Shown here: piece by piece, positions 11,081 to 22,269 of the stretch
Layout: each line of letters starts with the position of its first letter
Numbering within the stretch: the stretch's first letter is position 1
Assembly (NCBI GenBank): GCA_016169945.1
Contig: JADLSH010000082.1
Location: 744,001-808,000 of the forward strand
Reading direction: 5' to 3'
Length of the DNA: 64,000 nucleotides
Source of the DNA: Trachythela sp. YZ-2020
Taxonomy: Eukaryota > Cnidaria > Anthozoa > Malacalcyonacea > Clavulariidae
The notes under the pieces: generated by a model
What the model saw: only the letters and a program-made list of their open reading frames with translations
Told to the model about the DNA's origin: nothing
Databases searched by the model: none
Translations under genes and position numbers: made by a program

Positions 11081-11865
11081 GGTTTCGAAGGCATGTTAAT
11101 ATATTGTTGCTTAAGACTGGTTGTCGTGGACCACAAATAATTGTCTGCACCAAAACAATAGGACAGTATATAGGACATACCACGGTGTTAATTAACTAAC
11201 AATTAGAGGTATTAAAATTTTGCGGGGAAAGATTCTCGGAAGTAAGAGATCCTCAATTGTAGATTATCTACACGTAGCGGTGCGAGTTTATCATTTCAAC
11301 AACATAGGACTAATACAGCATGATACCTACAAAAGAACACAAATGGCTCTAACAAACGTTTAAGTTGAGGAACTTAAAGAGTGTTAGAATATTGTTTTCC
11401 TAAAATGGATATGGCGTATCGAAATCTTTTTGCGAATCGGAAGTACATTGATTCTATTTGGAATTTAGGAATAAGTATACCAAGATATCGCGATTTCGTT
11501 TATTGGAAGTTGGATTTTGTAATGGAAATACAATCGTCAACAAAAAGCATTGAGTCCCAATCACTGATAGACATGGTTATGCAAGTAGAGCACGGCTAAT
11601 ACAACACGGTTAGGACTAGGTTGTCACAATATACTTTCACCAGAACAGTTGACTGTTAATTGTGCTCACTCATGGAGTAGAATAATCAATACTGTGTAGT
11701 TAACAGGCATATCAATTTATGGGTCTATTATACAATCCATCGACGAAGCGGAACAACCATGATACAAACAGTATTTTGGAATAACATTGCTTTTGGAATA
11801 ACGTTGAAGTCCATATCAATTCTATACAAGCATATACAAGGTATGAATGACAATGAATAGACCAG
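11081..11865. other. Non-coding stretch
   Basis: No gene that I can support. A 72-codon plus-strand frame (11381-11599) lacks family features. Confidence 0.3.
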
Positions 11866-12165
11866 ATGTGCATAATTTGAGATCAATTAATCTAGGCAAA
11901 AGTTGATGTGCATGAATTTAGATCAGTAGATACAGAGATCAGTAAAGTCTAGAGGAAAGCTGTTGTGCCTGAATTTGAGATATCACTATATTTAGAAAAA
12001 GCCGCTGTGCATGAATTGAGATCAGTAGGTCTGGAGAAAAGCCGATGTGCAAAATTTGAGATATCAGTATATTTAGAGAAAAGCTGATGTGCATGAATTG
12101 AGATAAAGAGAAGAGCCGATGTCCATCCATTGAGATCAGTAGATCGGAAAAGAAAAATAATAACT
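11866..12165. repeat. Degenerate minisatellite, unit about 40 bp
   Basis: About seven diverged copies of a unit built around GATGTGCATGAATTGAGATC followed by AGTA..TCTAGAGAAAAGC run from 11866 to about 12165. Copies start near 11866, 11905, 11967, 12008, 12047, 12087 and 12117. The repeat explains the long open frames on the minus strand here, which are therefore not genes. Confidence 0.75.
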
Positions 12166-12479
12166 GAAAAACAGGAGATCTGCAGATATACAGAGAACCC
12201 GGTGGGCATGAATTGATATCATAGTAGAAGCGGAGAAAAGACAGAGAACCATGCCAATAATGCAGAAACATCCTGATTGCACAGAGTTTGTAAGAGAAAC
12301 AGCTAAATGGCTTGGACAGAAGAATTGGGAAGCAACGTACGTTACAGTGAGATACTGCAAAATTGCGAAACAAGCAACAAGTTCTCCAAGAAATTTTGCT
12401 GCAACATGGGATGAAGTACACGTTCCAGATTTTCCCATTGGGTTTTTCCTTGTTTAGCAACTTGGACTTGGCGCTGTCT
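12166..12479. other. Short unassigned open frame and spacer
   Basis: A 68-codon plus-strand frame (12251-12457; MPIMQKHPDCTEFVRETAKW...) has a protein-like composition and may be a decayed exon. I do not recognise it and no splice sites support it. Confidence 0.2.
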
Positions 12480-13240
12480 ACACAATCACTGGTAAAAAGA
12501 ATAAGATGCTTGGACTGCTCAAACGAACTTGCCGTCTGTTGAGTAACAAAACAGTACGCTGTATCAAACGCTCGTTAAGTCTCGATTAAGTTACGCAACT
12601 GAATCTGGTCTCCACACACCGTAAAACTCAGATCCAGAGTGGAATGCGTCCAGAGAAGAGCCACCGCATGGATACTAAATTCCAAGCGTGTAGAACTAAC
12701 ATACCAACAACGTCTGATAATTATGAATTGAATCCCCCTCTGCTATGAGAGAGAAATTACTGACTTGATGTTCTTCTTCAACGCACTTTATGGCAGCACA
12801 TATTTGGACGTCATTACCTTCCAACAAAAATCGCACTCGCTTCTGTTAAAATCCTTCCCTCGCCTTAAAGTCCCCTTCCGCAAATCCAACACATTAAAAG
12901 CGCCCTACTTCACCCGACTCGTTAAACTATGGAAGCTGTAAAATTCTACCTCCTACAAGCATCTCGAACCTATAATAGAAATACATAGAAATGCCTTGCA
13001 CCTGGTCATTAGTGCGTGACTGTCCATTTCATAGAACTTAAACAGTTAACTAGCTATATTTTACATGTATTTTTGTATTCTTTTGTATAGTTTTATGTTG
13101 TGTAAATTGTAAGCACCTTGCATGAGACTTTATATCCCGTTCGTGCTCTATATTGTCCATTCGAGTATTCTACTAAGTCTACTAATTGTTTCATAGACCT
13201 GTTCATTATACGGTAGAATTCTTAATAAAATTGTTAAATA
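12480..13240 (+). mobile_element. LINE fragment, C-terminal end of reverse transcriptase ORF
   Basis: Broken plus-strand frames spell the tail of a CR1-like non-LTR ORF2: LLKRTCRLL, WSPHTVKLRSRVE, VQRRATAWIL (12648-12677), YQQRLIIMNLNPL, then a FFNALYGS-type stretch and a final LVKLWKL before a stop near 12940. At least one frameshift near 12645 breaks it. The 3' untranslated part continues to roughly 13240. The 5' end is missing. Confidence 0.7.
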
Positions 13241-13286
13241 GTAATCTTTACAGTAAAATAACAGATGTGTTCCATCAGTGATATGC

Positions 13287-13891
13287 ATAGACAGGGACCG
13301 CGGAGAATGAGGGGGGGGGGGGGAGCTTGGGGGCTTTAGCTCCCCCCCCCCAATAATTTGTCAAACATATTGTGATTTCTCTTAGAATAGAAATAGTAAA
13401 AAATTTATAATTTTTTACAATCGTAGGAAGTTAAACTGAAGAAAATATTATAGATACAAGTTCTCTGCTACGTCTAAAGGTTATTGTTTACTTAAATATA
13501 GCCAGGAACTGTCGGAATTTTTGGCGCTGCTTTTCAGATTTTTCAAAAGTATGAATATTTTAGATATTAAATTAGGCACTTTATTGTCTTCCTCGAATTC
13601 TGTCCTGGCAGTAAACAGTGATTCGTTGCGTAGATAAGATCGGTATGTTTCGTGATCAGCAGCTTTTCGTTCAACCAAATATTTGGAAAGAATTATTGTG
13701 ACATTGCTCATAAATGTTCCACCAAAGTGCATGAAATGGCCCTTTAGAGACTGTAAATGTAAACATTTTTTGTGGAGCATGCACCCAAACGCCACTCAAG
13801 GTATCGCACCTCGATATTACAGTCACGGCGCCCTCGGAGACCTTTAGCCCCCCCCCCCAACCCAAAAAAATGCTCTGCGGTCCCTGATAGA
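13287..13891. mobile_element. Non-autonomous TIR element with G/C-run ends, TSD ATAGA
   Basis: The 595-bp element (13292-13886) starts CAGGGACCGCGGAG and ends CTCTGCGGTCCCTG, a 14-bp TIR with one mismatch. ATAGA flanks both sides (13287-13291, 13887-13891). Just inside each end are long homopolymer tracts (G13 at about 13311; C8-C10 near 13341 and 13850). A 104-codon minus frame (13795-13481; contains LVERKAADHETY and FTARTEFEEDNKVP) looks protein-like and may be a transposase remnant, but I cannot assign it. Confidence 0.7.
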
Positions 13892-14921
13892 ACATGAACC
13901 GATTAAATATATAATTAAATTCTAGAACTGCATGCTTATATAGCAGGCAAGTTCATGTCCTAATATTATAACCTGATACATTTTTGCTATGTGCAGTATA
14001 TCTGTTATCAAACGAATTCAACAGGAATACAGACGTGAACATTAACAACAAAAGTCATAATTATATGATTTTTGATTATTTATTATTCACAATAGGGCAA
14101 CAGGTGTTAAACGATATTCTATACGCAAGTAATCGTCCTCTAAAAGCGTAATTGCCTAGCGAATCTGACATGGAGAATGTATAGTCTGTATGAGGGATGT
14201 GTTGAGTAATTACGATAATATCTTGTAAAGGTAGAAAAATCTCAAATATATTTGTTGCCCACATTCTTGTACGTCTTGTCTACATTCTTGCCTTTGTAAA
14301 ACATGTTGTTTTATCAGGTATGCCGAATTGATAAAATATTTTTCGTTCGGATGAACGCAGTGAGAAAGAATGAAATGTAGATTTCATATTAAACATATGC
14401 TAAAAATCAAGCCCTTGAGGCATTCGAGAGCGGCTTCATAGGTTATTCTTGAAAAAAATGGGCGGGAAATGCATGCCGGATGAATATAAAATAGATAATG
14501 TGTGAATGAGTAGTGAAATTTATAGCATAATATGCCTAGCAAAGGGTCCTGAGCATCTCGAGCATCCGTGAGTCAAAACTGACAAAAGACTGTACAAGTC
14601 GTCACTTACAATAATTCACCGACATTTTCGAAAATAACTGCAATCTACATTACCACACATAGAGACATTCAGCTAAAATATAACTGCACTAAAAGTGGGA
14701 TACGAGTCATAGCAACGTTGTTAACCGTATATCTTTAGCTGCAGTATCAAATAATTATTTCATTTGTTTAACTATAACATATTTATGCGTAGGACTGGTC
14801 AACCTACAGGGAGCCTAGAATGATAATTTTATTGTGTAATAAAGGGTTATAACATACTTAAAATTTCTGCAACACAAATCTATTTGACATACATTTGACA
14901 TTTGACATCAAATTTTTACAG
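13892..14921. other. Non-coding stretch, probably intron upstream of the YWTD exon
   Basis: No gene signal. It ends in the acceptor AATTTTTACAG (AG at 14920-14921) that opens the YWTD exon, so at least its right part is intron. Confidence 0.45.
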
Positions 14922-15300
14922 GTCTCTACCCCGAGCCGTACATAATTTGCCGCACGGCCAGGTATATCCACGCAATTGATTTGAATACACGTGATTCAGC
15001 AGACCTCATCTCTGGACTCGAAAATCGTAAAGGGCTGGACATTGATACGGTGGGTAAGAAAATGTACTTTACCCAAAAACAACGCATTTATCGGGCGAAT
15101 TATGACGGTACTGGTAAAGATATCGTTGTGGAAAATGTCTACATGTATGCACATCTAGCAATTGATTGGATAGGACGTCGTATATTCTGGAGCAATGAAG
15201 ATGGAAATAAAATTCACGTAGCAGCTTTAGACGGCCAAGATAGAAGGGTGTTGATCAACACTGGCAGTCCAAATTTGATGGCAGTGGATCCCATCGTTGG
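14922..15300 (+). CDS. Exon of an LDL-receptor-family protein (YWTD beta-propeller)
   Basis: The 379-nt exon lies between a good acceptor (TTTTTACAG|GTC) and a good donor (TTGG|GTAAGTG). It opens after one base of a split codon and closes two bases into another. The 125 codons between encode class B LDL-receptor repeats: HAIDLNTRDSADLI, GLDIDTVGKKMYFT, RIYRANYDGTGKDIVVENV, LAIDWIGRRIFWSNEDGNKI, VAALDGQDRRVLI, MAVDP. The YFTQ and FWSN positions are degenerate forms of YWTD. Such propellers sit in the extracellular part of LDLR/LRP receptors and related proteins such as nidogen, and mediate ligand binding or release. No partner exon is visible, so the gene must have introns longer than several kilobases or the exon is orphaned. 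The absence of stops favours a live gene. Confidence 0.85.
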
Positions 15301-15769
15301 GTAAGTGTTTTGCATTTAAAGAAGTGATTTATCAAAACAAACACTTGACATGAAATAGAGATATTTTTATTTCAATCTATAACTGGCCCATTTTAGTTAT
15401 CTATGTACTTTTAGTGAAGTAAAATTGAAATTTAATAGATTCTCATCCCCGAAATTGCCTGCATAGACCAATTTATCTCTAGTGTTTCATCTTTGAATGC
15501 GAACGTCAATCATATTCTACCGAAAGATGAAGGCAGCCAGTTATTTGTTAACAAAGAACAAGCCCCGAACTTCTAAGAGAAATAAGTCTCTATCCTTGCC
15601 TTCGACATCAGTTTCGGTTAGAGAACACATAGGATAGATTTTTACCTATCGTTATCTATCAATTTCTTCGGTCTTATTGTCCCTTCATTTCGCAATCATT
15701 GTTTGCTTATTACAATATACCATTCGCAATGCCACGGAAGCCGTTGGTGTTTGACTTTTTTGTATTATA
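15301..15769. other. Intronic stretch downstream of the YWTD exon
   Basis: It starts with the donor GTAAGTG. No exon or repeat that I can name. Confidence 0.45.
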
Positions 15770-16320
15770 GTCGTGGTTTAAAATAATAATGATACTTTGT
15801 TGATCCATCTTAAGTTTAAAAATACAATGGATTTACACCTATACAAGCAGCATTGTTCCCATAAATATTCAAAAATATATATTACGAAATTTAAAAGATA
15901 TAACTATAACTTATTCAAAAGATATAAAATCTATATGTATACGTTACGGCATGCTCTTGAAATAAATGAGTTCTTATATCTATCTGTCCCCTATATTATT
16001 ACGTTTAGGTAATTCTTATTCCAAAAATTGTAATTATGAGTTTTTGTCATAGGCAAAAATTTATGGCATGGGTGTTCTTCGTCTGCTTGTATGTTCACTA
16101 AGTGATGGAATATGGTCCTTGGCAAGGCCAATTATCCTCATGCTTCGTGCCTGCACCTGTTCTATTTCTTTCTCTAGGTATTTAGGGAGACCGCCCCATA
16201 CTGGTGATGCATATTCCAATATCGGTCTTATTTTCAAAATAAAAATTGTAAGTCCGACTTCTACCGGAAGCTTTGATCGGCTGCATCCCCTTAGATGGAA
16301 GAGTTTCTTGTTAGCCTAGC
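15770..16320 (-). mobile_element. LINE 3' fragment
   Basis: On the minus strand broken codons between about 16245 and 16070 spell the C-terminal end of a LINE ORF2 (LEYASPVWGGLPKYLE, QARSMRIIGLA). The 3' end near 15785-15835 (GATCCATCTTAAG, ACAATGGATTTACACCTAT) is nearly the same as the 3' end of the LINE at 24293. The two are therefore the same family. 5'-truncated. Confidence 0.7.
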
Positions 16321-16783
16321 CTAGTTTGAAGCTACATTTAACGTTTACTTACATTTTTTATATAATTAAGTATAAAGGAGCAAGAATATTTCCAAATGAC
16401 ATCTTGGTAAATAAAGTATATAATGATAACCATCCTGAAGAGTTTAATGTAAACAGAACGCTATGTGGGATTACAATTACAGCAATCGAGATCGAGCAAA
16501 AATTTTGGTGAAAATTAGTATTATTAGCGACAGTAAAATTAGTGCGGTGCCGATAAGGTTGAATCAGACACAAAACCTGAAATCATCTCACAACAACACA
16601 AATCACTCTAATAATTAAAATACATGACTCGCGCCACAATTTATAGTAGCCTACGATTCACTCCACCGGCTAAACACGATTCACGAGACTGATTAAATAG
16701 ACCGCGACCAATCAAGGTTTCGAAAGTCATTAAAATTTTTAATTTCGCACCTTTTGCCTCGACCAAATACAATGAGCATAAAC
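16321..16783. other. Spacer and possible promoter region
   Basis: No coding signal. A CCAAT box-like GACCAATCAAGG lies at about 16706, some 75 bp upstream of a candidate ATG (16784). No TATA box is evident. Confidence 0.25.
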
Positions 16784-17303
16784 ATGGCGGTTGTTCAACA
16801 TTATTGGCTGACATCGTACAAGTTTTGTGAAATTTGTGGTTCAAATCAATCAAGCAAATGTAGGCGCTGGAACAACAAGTAAGTTTACCCAACCTGCTTG
16901 CACGTATACATCTAGTAGAATTTTAGGATTCCAAAAAATTAAAAGGCTGAGGAGATGTCTCAAAAATATACAAATGATGAATGCCTGCACAAAAATAACA
17001 TTGAATGTATGTGTCAATTATCAAACTAGAAATACGTGCATGCAGCAACCGCTCGCCGTTTGTACAAACAATAGTTCAAAAATATTATCATATTCATACA
17101 CATAGAATATCAGTTGTTAAACTGAATAATTACAAATGATTAAACACATATGAAAGGGCGGAGAAGTTATGTGATAGGAAAGAACTGCTGTATGCCGCAT
17201 TTGATAAACTGAAATCTAACAACAAGAGAGAAGTAGAAACTAAAGAAAGCTATGACCTTTTGTACTCTGAACAGGCTTGTATACCTATAAAATTTAGTTA
17301 TTA
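16784..17303 (+). pseudogene. Candidate host gene remnant with Cys-rich first exon
   Basis: An ATG in a good context (AAACATGGCGG, 16784) opens 31 codons (MAVVQHYWLTSYKFCEICGS...CRRWNN) that run into a donor, AACAA|GTAAGT at 16878/16879. The CxxC plus a later Cys could be a small zinc-binding motif. Further on, 17153-17303 reads as charged protein (ERAEKLCDRKELLYAAFDKL...) ending at TAA. A phase-compatible AG exists at about 17155 but has a poor pyrimidine tract. An acidic open frame follows at 17493-17678. I read this as one short or decayed gene but do not recognise the family. Confidence 0.3.
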
Positions 17304-17884
17304 AAAGAAGCAATTTATGGTTAAAGTTAGGGTGATAATAATGAAAGTCAACCCAATTTAAGCCAAAATTGAAAGGTCGTACGCCATCGATCTATGATTG
17401 AGACCCTGAAACATGTTGTTGGTTTGTATATTATCCAACACAAAGACAGAGCAGACTGAGAAAATTGAGAGGAATGTCGCCATTGCTTTGCATTGGACAT
17501 GGAAAATGTTGACAACAGGTACAGTATGATTCATTTTTTATTGTTGATGATCAATATGGGGAACTACAGTATCGATAGCAATGAAGAAATTAATTCTGAT
17601 GATAGAGTAGAAATGTTTGTGCCCAATAAGGATGACGACCATGTTCAAACTATCCCCTCTTTGAAAGCTTTGTCCTGAGAATTAGCTCAGCAAGTAAATG
17701 TTAGTACTATGTTTAATGTTCTCTGTACCAACATCTTCGATAGTGCGAATCGAACTCTAGATTACATTAGATTTGTTCCATGCCATAAAATCCCTGTGAC
17801 GTTCATGGATGATGTAAGCCATTCTGAACTTGTAGTAGATTTGTGGGGCCTAACCGTGGATTTTTCAGGGTGTTGTTACACAGC
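17304..17884. other. Spacer with an acidic open frame
   Basis: A 61-codon frame (17493-17678; contains SNEEINSDDRVEMFVPNKDD) has a protein-like composition. No splice sites link it securely to the exons upstream. Nothing else is visible. Confidence 0.25.
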
Positions 17885-17915
<31 letters not shown>

Positions 17916-17930
17916 TTAAAACTTCTGCCA
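17885..17930. repeat. (TTTA)n microsatellite, likely LINE poly-tail
   Basis: About nine TTTA units. On the minus strand this reads (TAAA)n, the type of tail seen at the 3' end of the LINE at 28963. Sequence to its right (17930-18130) may be the 3' untranslated region of a minus-strand LINE. A 21-bp palindrome (AATGGCCATAATATGGCCATT) lies at 18051-18071. Confidence 0.6.
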
Positions 17931-18449
17931 TAATATATATACAAGGAAAACAACCAAAGTTGTGGCATGGGTAAGCGTCACAGCTTTCTCAATTACGACG
18001 GTCCGTACAATAAGGTTGTAAATAATAAATTTTCTAATTTAGGTACAGCAAATGGCCATAATATGGCCATTTATACGGGATAAAATAAGTCGCGGCTTAC
18101 ATAAGACGCGTTTTACATAAGAAGCGAACACACTCTACAGCTTTTGACAAATATACACAAAAATACTAATGAGCAGACACAAAAATTCAGTCTGACTTAC
18201 TCATTTTGCTCATCTTGGGTTCTGTTTGTTGGTTGGCGATCTTTTTTCCCTGATTTATCAGAGAGAAAAGCCCTTTCACATTTAAATTTACATTGGTTAA
18301 AGTCGGCAAAATCCTTGAGGGATATCGCGCCAAATATAAATTAAAAATACTAACTAAATATACACTAAAACTATTATAAAATCGTTCAATTAAGCCCTTG
18401 CAGTCTCTAATACTGTTCTGTGTGTAATAACTGAATAATTCCAGTCCTA

Positions 18450-18893
18450 AGTAACATATTCTGCGTCTTTTCCCTCGAACGTAAATTTGCCAGTGCATTC
18501 CGCAATCTCTTTACAACATCTGTACTCTCTCGCATACTCTAACAGAGCATCACTACAATGTCCACATGCGCACCTTAAAATATATTCACATATCAGAAGA
18601 AACACGGTAATAAATAGTTCGAGGAACGGTTTAATATTAGATTACTTTGATAAATTTACTTACAGTGAATTAACAGCTGCGGTTTTCAAAAATCTCGCCT
18701 CAAGAGTTTCTCGCAGAATACTGTCTTCGTCTGTTTCTTTTTCCCCATAGTCACTATCAGCGACTGGCTCGAATTGATACGGCTGGACAACAGACGATTG
18801 CACAACAATGTCCTCGTGCTCTGTTGACCCTTCTGTCTCTGTCTGCGATTCAAAACTTTCGGTATGGACATTTTCAAAATTTGTAAAGCGAAA
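18450..18893 (-). pseudogene. P2X7 C-terminal-like zinc-domain gene, two exons visible
   Basis: Two minus-strand exons join in phase. Exon A (about 18893-18664) is acidic and contains TESFESQTETEGSTEHED, VVQPYQFEPVADSDYGEKET and ILRETLEARFLKTAAVNS. It ends at a strong donor (TTCACT|GTAAGTAAA). Exon B starts at 18573 after TTTTAAG and gives L-CACGHCSD, then EYRCCKEIAECTGKF. The PYQFEP stretch followed by a CxCGxC and CC-E series is what I know from the P2X7 C-terminal (ballast) domain genes that are abundant in cnidarians and other invertebrates. Here the first W of WCxCGxC is L. A TAG at 18449-18447 stops the frame and the rest of the domain is not recognisable, so the copy is probably dead or truncated. 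The start exon is not identified. Confidence 0.6.
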
Positions 18894-19093
18894 TATAAAA
18901 GCTCCGGTCTTGTTATTTGTGATATTTTGTTGTTTTCATTAATCGAGATGTCACACTGCATACGTCACAAGGCCGGAACTCTCGGTACCAGTCTTTCTTC
19001 AGGTTAAGATTCAAAATAGCGTATTTATCGTAGTTCCAAGGCTGTTTTAAATAATCTTACGGCGCTTTTACTGACAAAAATATTTTTAGCAAG

Positions 19094-19480
19094 TCAAGGG
19101 AGGCCATTTTTATTGAAATACCACAAAAATATTTTTGACATTTTTCGTTGCATATACACTTTAAGCTTGTTCCTAACAGCTCGAAATTTACACCAGCTTC
19201 GTCTCAGTTTGTACTGTGCGCTTCTTGTCGTAAGGTGTCTCTTTGATGATGAAGATCCTGTATTAAGGGGTACTTTATCCACGGAGAAGGAGGACTTTGT
19301 GATGCGGACTCTTCTGAGAGGAGCATGTCTCTCCAAACATTCTCTAAAAACATAATTAAGGGTTTGTAAATGGTCGTCAGGGTCATCATTGTAGTTTATG
19401 ACTGACAAAGGAAGGGTGAAGAAATCTTCTAGAAAGGCTTTTTCATTAAAGAGGCGGTCAAGTCCGTTCTGCGCATAATT
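19094..19480 (-). mobile_element. LINE fragment, linker between endonuclease and RT
   Basis: The minus frame (19555-19094) contains LFNEKAFLEDFFTLPLSVI, DDPDDHLQTLNYVFRECLER and HAPLRRVRITK. This is the conserved segment just before the reverse transcriptase in CR1-like LINEs. Neither endonuclease nor RT is attached, so it is an isolated fragment. Confidence 0.65.
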
Positions 19481-19563
19481 TCTGGGCATACTTGTGAGGG
19501 CCCTCAGAGGTAAACAAAGCCTAATTTCACCTTGACCTTGCGCCGGAAGCATCAATTTCTAAA

Positions 19564-19800
19564 ATGGCGGAAGGCAGGAGTGGACTCATCCAGGCAAGTA
19601 GGGGAAAGGCAATTACCCGCCAAAAATGCAAGGAAAGTGTATTTAAAAGGTAGATATGCAAAACATGTTTGCATTTACAAGCAATTTTAGAGATTGCGTC
19701 AATTAAAAGACGAAATAGAAGCGAAGACCGAGTAGGACGTTGCGGTATTTTAGTTGGACAACTGCTACAACTCTAAGAAAGAAACGAGGTACCATAATAA
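19564..19800 (+). pseudogene. Candidate short exon pair, decayed
   Basis: AAAATGGCGG at 19561 starts a 29-codon frame (MAEGRSGLIQASRGKAIT...VFKR) ending TAG, with a possible donor AAAAG|GTAGAT at 19649/19650. After a possible acceptor (CAATTTTAG, about 19690) the frame RLRQLKDEIEAKTE resumes, then two stops and LDNCYNSKKETRY. The protein-like stretches suggest a degraded gene. Identity unknown. Confidence 0.22.
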
Positions 19801-21175
19801 TATAAATTATATTAGTTGAATTTTTATATGTGAGATTTTATAAATTAAATTGTGATTATAAAAAGAGATGTGCTTCTTTTAGCGACGTTTGTGTTCAAAC
19901 CGATGTACGCGACGCTAAAGACTAACAGTCACAAGGGGAAATTCGATCCCAGCAACTGATCAACATTTGTGTTTGTTTCCTTCAACAACAACACATGCTG
20001 TTGTTCCGAGTCAATTTCAATATATGAATAGTTTATTTATTTGACAATTGTGACAAGACTAAAATATATCTTGATATCACGCTCGTATAAAATCAAAACA
20101 CAGTAAACAGAAATACAGAGTGATGTCCTTGTTCTGGGTTTAGGTACAGTTAGGTTATACAATTTTATGGGCCCATTTATACATGAAAAAAGGTTGTCCT
20201 GGATTACCCCACTAAGCCCTTCAAAAGTATTGAGTGTTTTATGTGAAGTAGAGTCACTGTACTGATGTAAATAGTAGCAAGTAGACATGGATTGTGCAAA
20301 CAAAAAGAAAGCTTTCCAGCAGGCTTACTCTACTTTGATCACCTGGGTTAAATTACGTACACTGTAGCTTAGGTGCTCTATTTTGTACTAAATCAACATA
20401 TTGTACTATAAATTAATTTTGCAGGTTTAAGTCTCAGTATAGCAAACAAACGAAGGTGTGGACTGTGGAGACCTCTCTGGTGTAACTACAACCAAAAGAA
20501 TACACATACTGTACCTTCTGGAGTTGATTACCAAAATGTTTGTCTGAGTGTGCCAGGTCCAATCACCCGGAGATTGGGATTGTATCACATTTCTAGGATT
20601 ACCCTTTGTAATATTATAAAGTACCTATACGTGCCATCTGTGTCATTTCCACAAATGCATCTGATAAGCATGCTTACAGGAGATTTTGGTTGGCAAGACT
20701 GTTTTGAATGAGTTGTTTAAATTTTGTCATTTTAAATTTGCTCTAATTATGGAGTAGCCCAATATTTCAACTTAGAATAGAATAAAGCCAATAAAAGCAA
20801 ATTTTATTCAAACAAATTTAACTCTTTCAATACCTAAGCCGAAAAAGAAGTATACATACAACAAATAGTCTACATAATTGTTCTACATTGTTACATAATA
20901 CATAAGTGTTACAACTTAGTAGGATTGAATCCAGTATATATTGTGTATATATCCTTTGGTGAACTAAAGAGTATCATGACATAATTGCCAAGATACAGCA
21001 ACTTGGGATAAATCAGGGACTCCCTCTACCTAAATGCCCATGTTGCCATAATACATATTGCCTGGACGTCTAAAGTTCTTGTTGTTTCAAAAGAGGTCCA
21101 TTACCAAAATGTCTCCCAAGCACCTCATTGCCAAATCAAGGAATGGATTCCTCGCTCTGATCAAGTTGAATATGT
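19801..21175. other. Non-coding stretch
   Basis: No gene supported. A minus open frame at 20303-20037 is unassigned. The words CAACTTGGGA and TGCCATAATACATATTGCC near 21000-21062 recur at 59938-60001 inside the P2X7-C-like exon, so this region may hold a non-coding relic of that gene. Confidence 0.3.
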
Positions 21176-21490
21176 TCCACCATTAGGCTTGGGAAATTAT
21201 TCCGAAAATATGGCCACTATGCCCGAAGGCAGTGCTCGTTAAAACTTAAAACAACGTATTATGCTCGTGAAACAGCCTATTATGCTCGAATTACGCCACA
21301 GTCCACACCTTCATTTTTTTATTTCTTTAGGGCTCTAGCCCAAAAGCCAAAGCATTATTTTATTATTTTTGAAATCTTTTCTCGAAAACGGCCTATTATG
21401 CCGACTATGCTCGTAAGTGCCTATTATGCTCCTGGAGCCCTATTATGCTCGAAATTATGCCGGCATAATTTACCCAAGCCTATCCACCAT
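21176..21490. mobile_element. hAT MITE with perfect 8-bp target duplication
   Basis: The 299-bp element (21184-21482) starts TAGGCTTGGGAAATTAT and ends ATAATTTACCCAAGCCTA. TCCACCAT precedes and follows it exactly (21176-21183, 21483-21490). The interior repeats CCTATTATGC[TC]C-like words at least five times, which could be subterminal transposase-binding repeats. No ORF of its own. Confidence 0.88.
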
Positions 21491-22269
21491 TTTCCCATTT
21501 GTAAGATCTGCAAAGACTGCAGGTTGTCTCCTGAGGAGTTCAAGGGAAAGTTTGCTAAGGACATGTACATCAACAAGGTTTTGCACCAAATTCTATGAAT
21601 GAGAGTGCAATATGTAGCTACTGTATAAAATATTACAAATGTACAAAAAGGCAAGAATCTTTCTGAGGGGATGAACAGCTTTGCCCCAGCAAAATTTAGC
21701 TTTGGATACACAAGCATTATTTTGCTGCAGTGGTAATAAAGCAATTATGAACTATAAGTATTTAATTGGTTTTGCAAGAGGAAATCATTATCTGCTCGTG
21801 TGTACCTCAGTGAGGATCATACTCTGCAACGACGATAAAGACATTGGAATCTTATAAATAAAGATATCTTAAAATTTCATGTAAGTAATTTACCAATATA
21901 TGATAATAGTATCAACGTTGAAAATGTTTTGTTTCATATTTATAGATTTTTAACCAAAATGAAAAAATGAAAGCCTTGTTTACAATTCCTGGTGTTTATA
22001 CATAATTACACTAATATTTTTGCTTGCGTTGTAACAAATATATTGTAATGTTTATTCGAAATATGCCTGCCAACAAAATATAAACAAGAAAAGGGATCTA
22101 CAAGCTGACTGCTACAACACCATTCCAAACTAAATTGAGACCAAAGTAGTAAAGTACCTGTAGTTGTTGATCATGGACAGCTCATCTCTCTTCAGCATTA
22201 TCTTCAACAACGAACAACGAACGAATAATCATTTCAAATAATCTTCGGAAAAAAGCCTTGGATGTTGCA
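21491..22269. other. Non-coding stretch
   Basis: AT-rich; no gene or repeat that I can name. The plus-strand frame at 21398-21598 overlaps the MITE and is not a gene. Confidence 0.35.

Noticed and set aside
11939..12460. 173-codon minus-strand open frame
   Set aside because: Overlaps a degenerate minisatellite, with repeated SQFMHI-like words; no protein family features.
17885..17930. CRISPR-like or regulatory meaning for (TTTA)n
   Set aside because: A simple microsatellite of the kind that ends LINEs.
19900..19960. Possible tRNA-like TTCGATCCC word
   Set aside because: No cloverleaf stems or A-box could be found around it.
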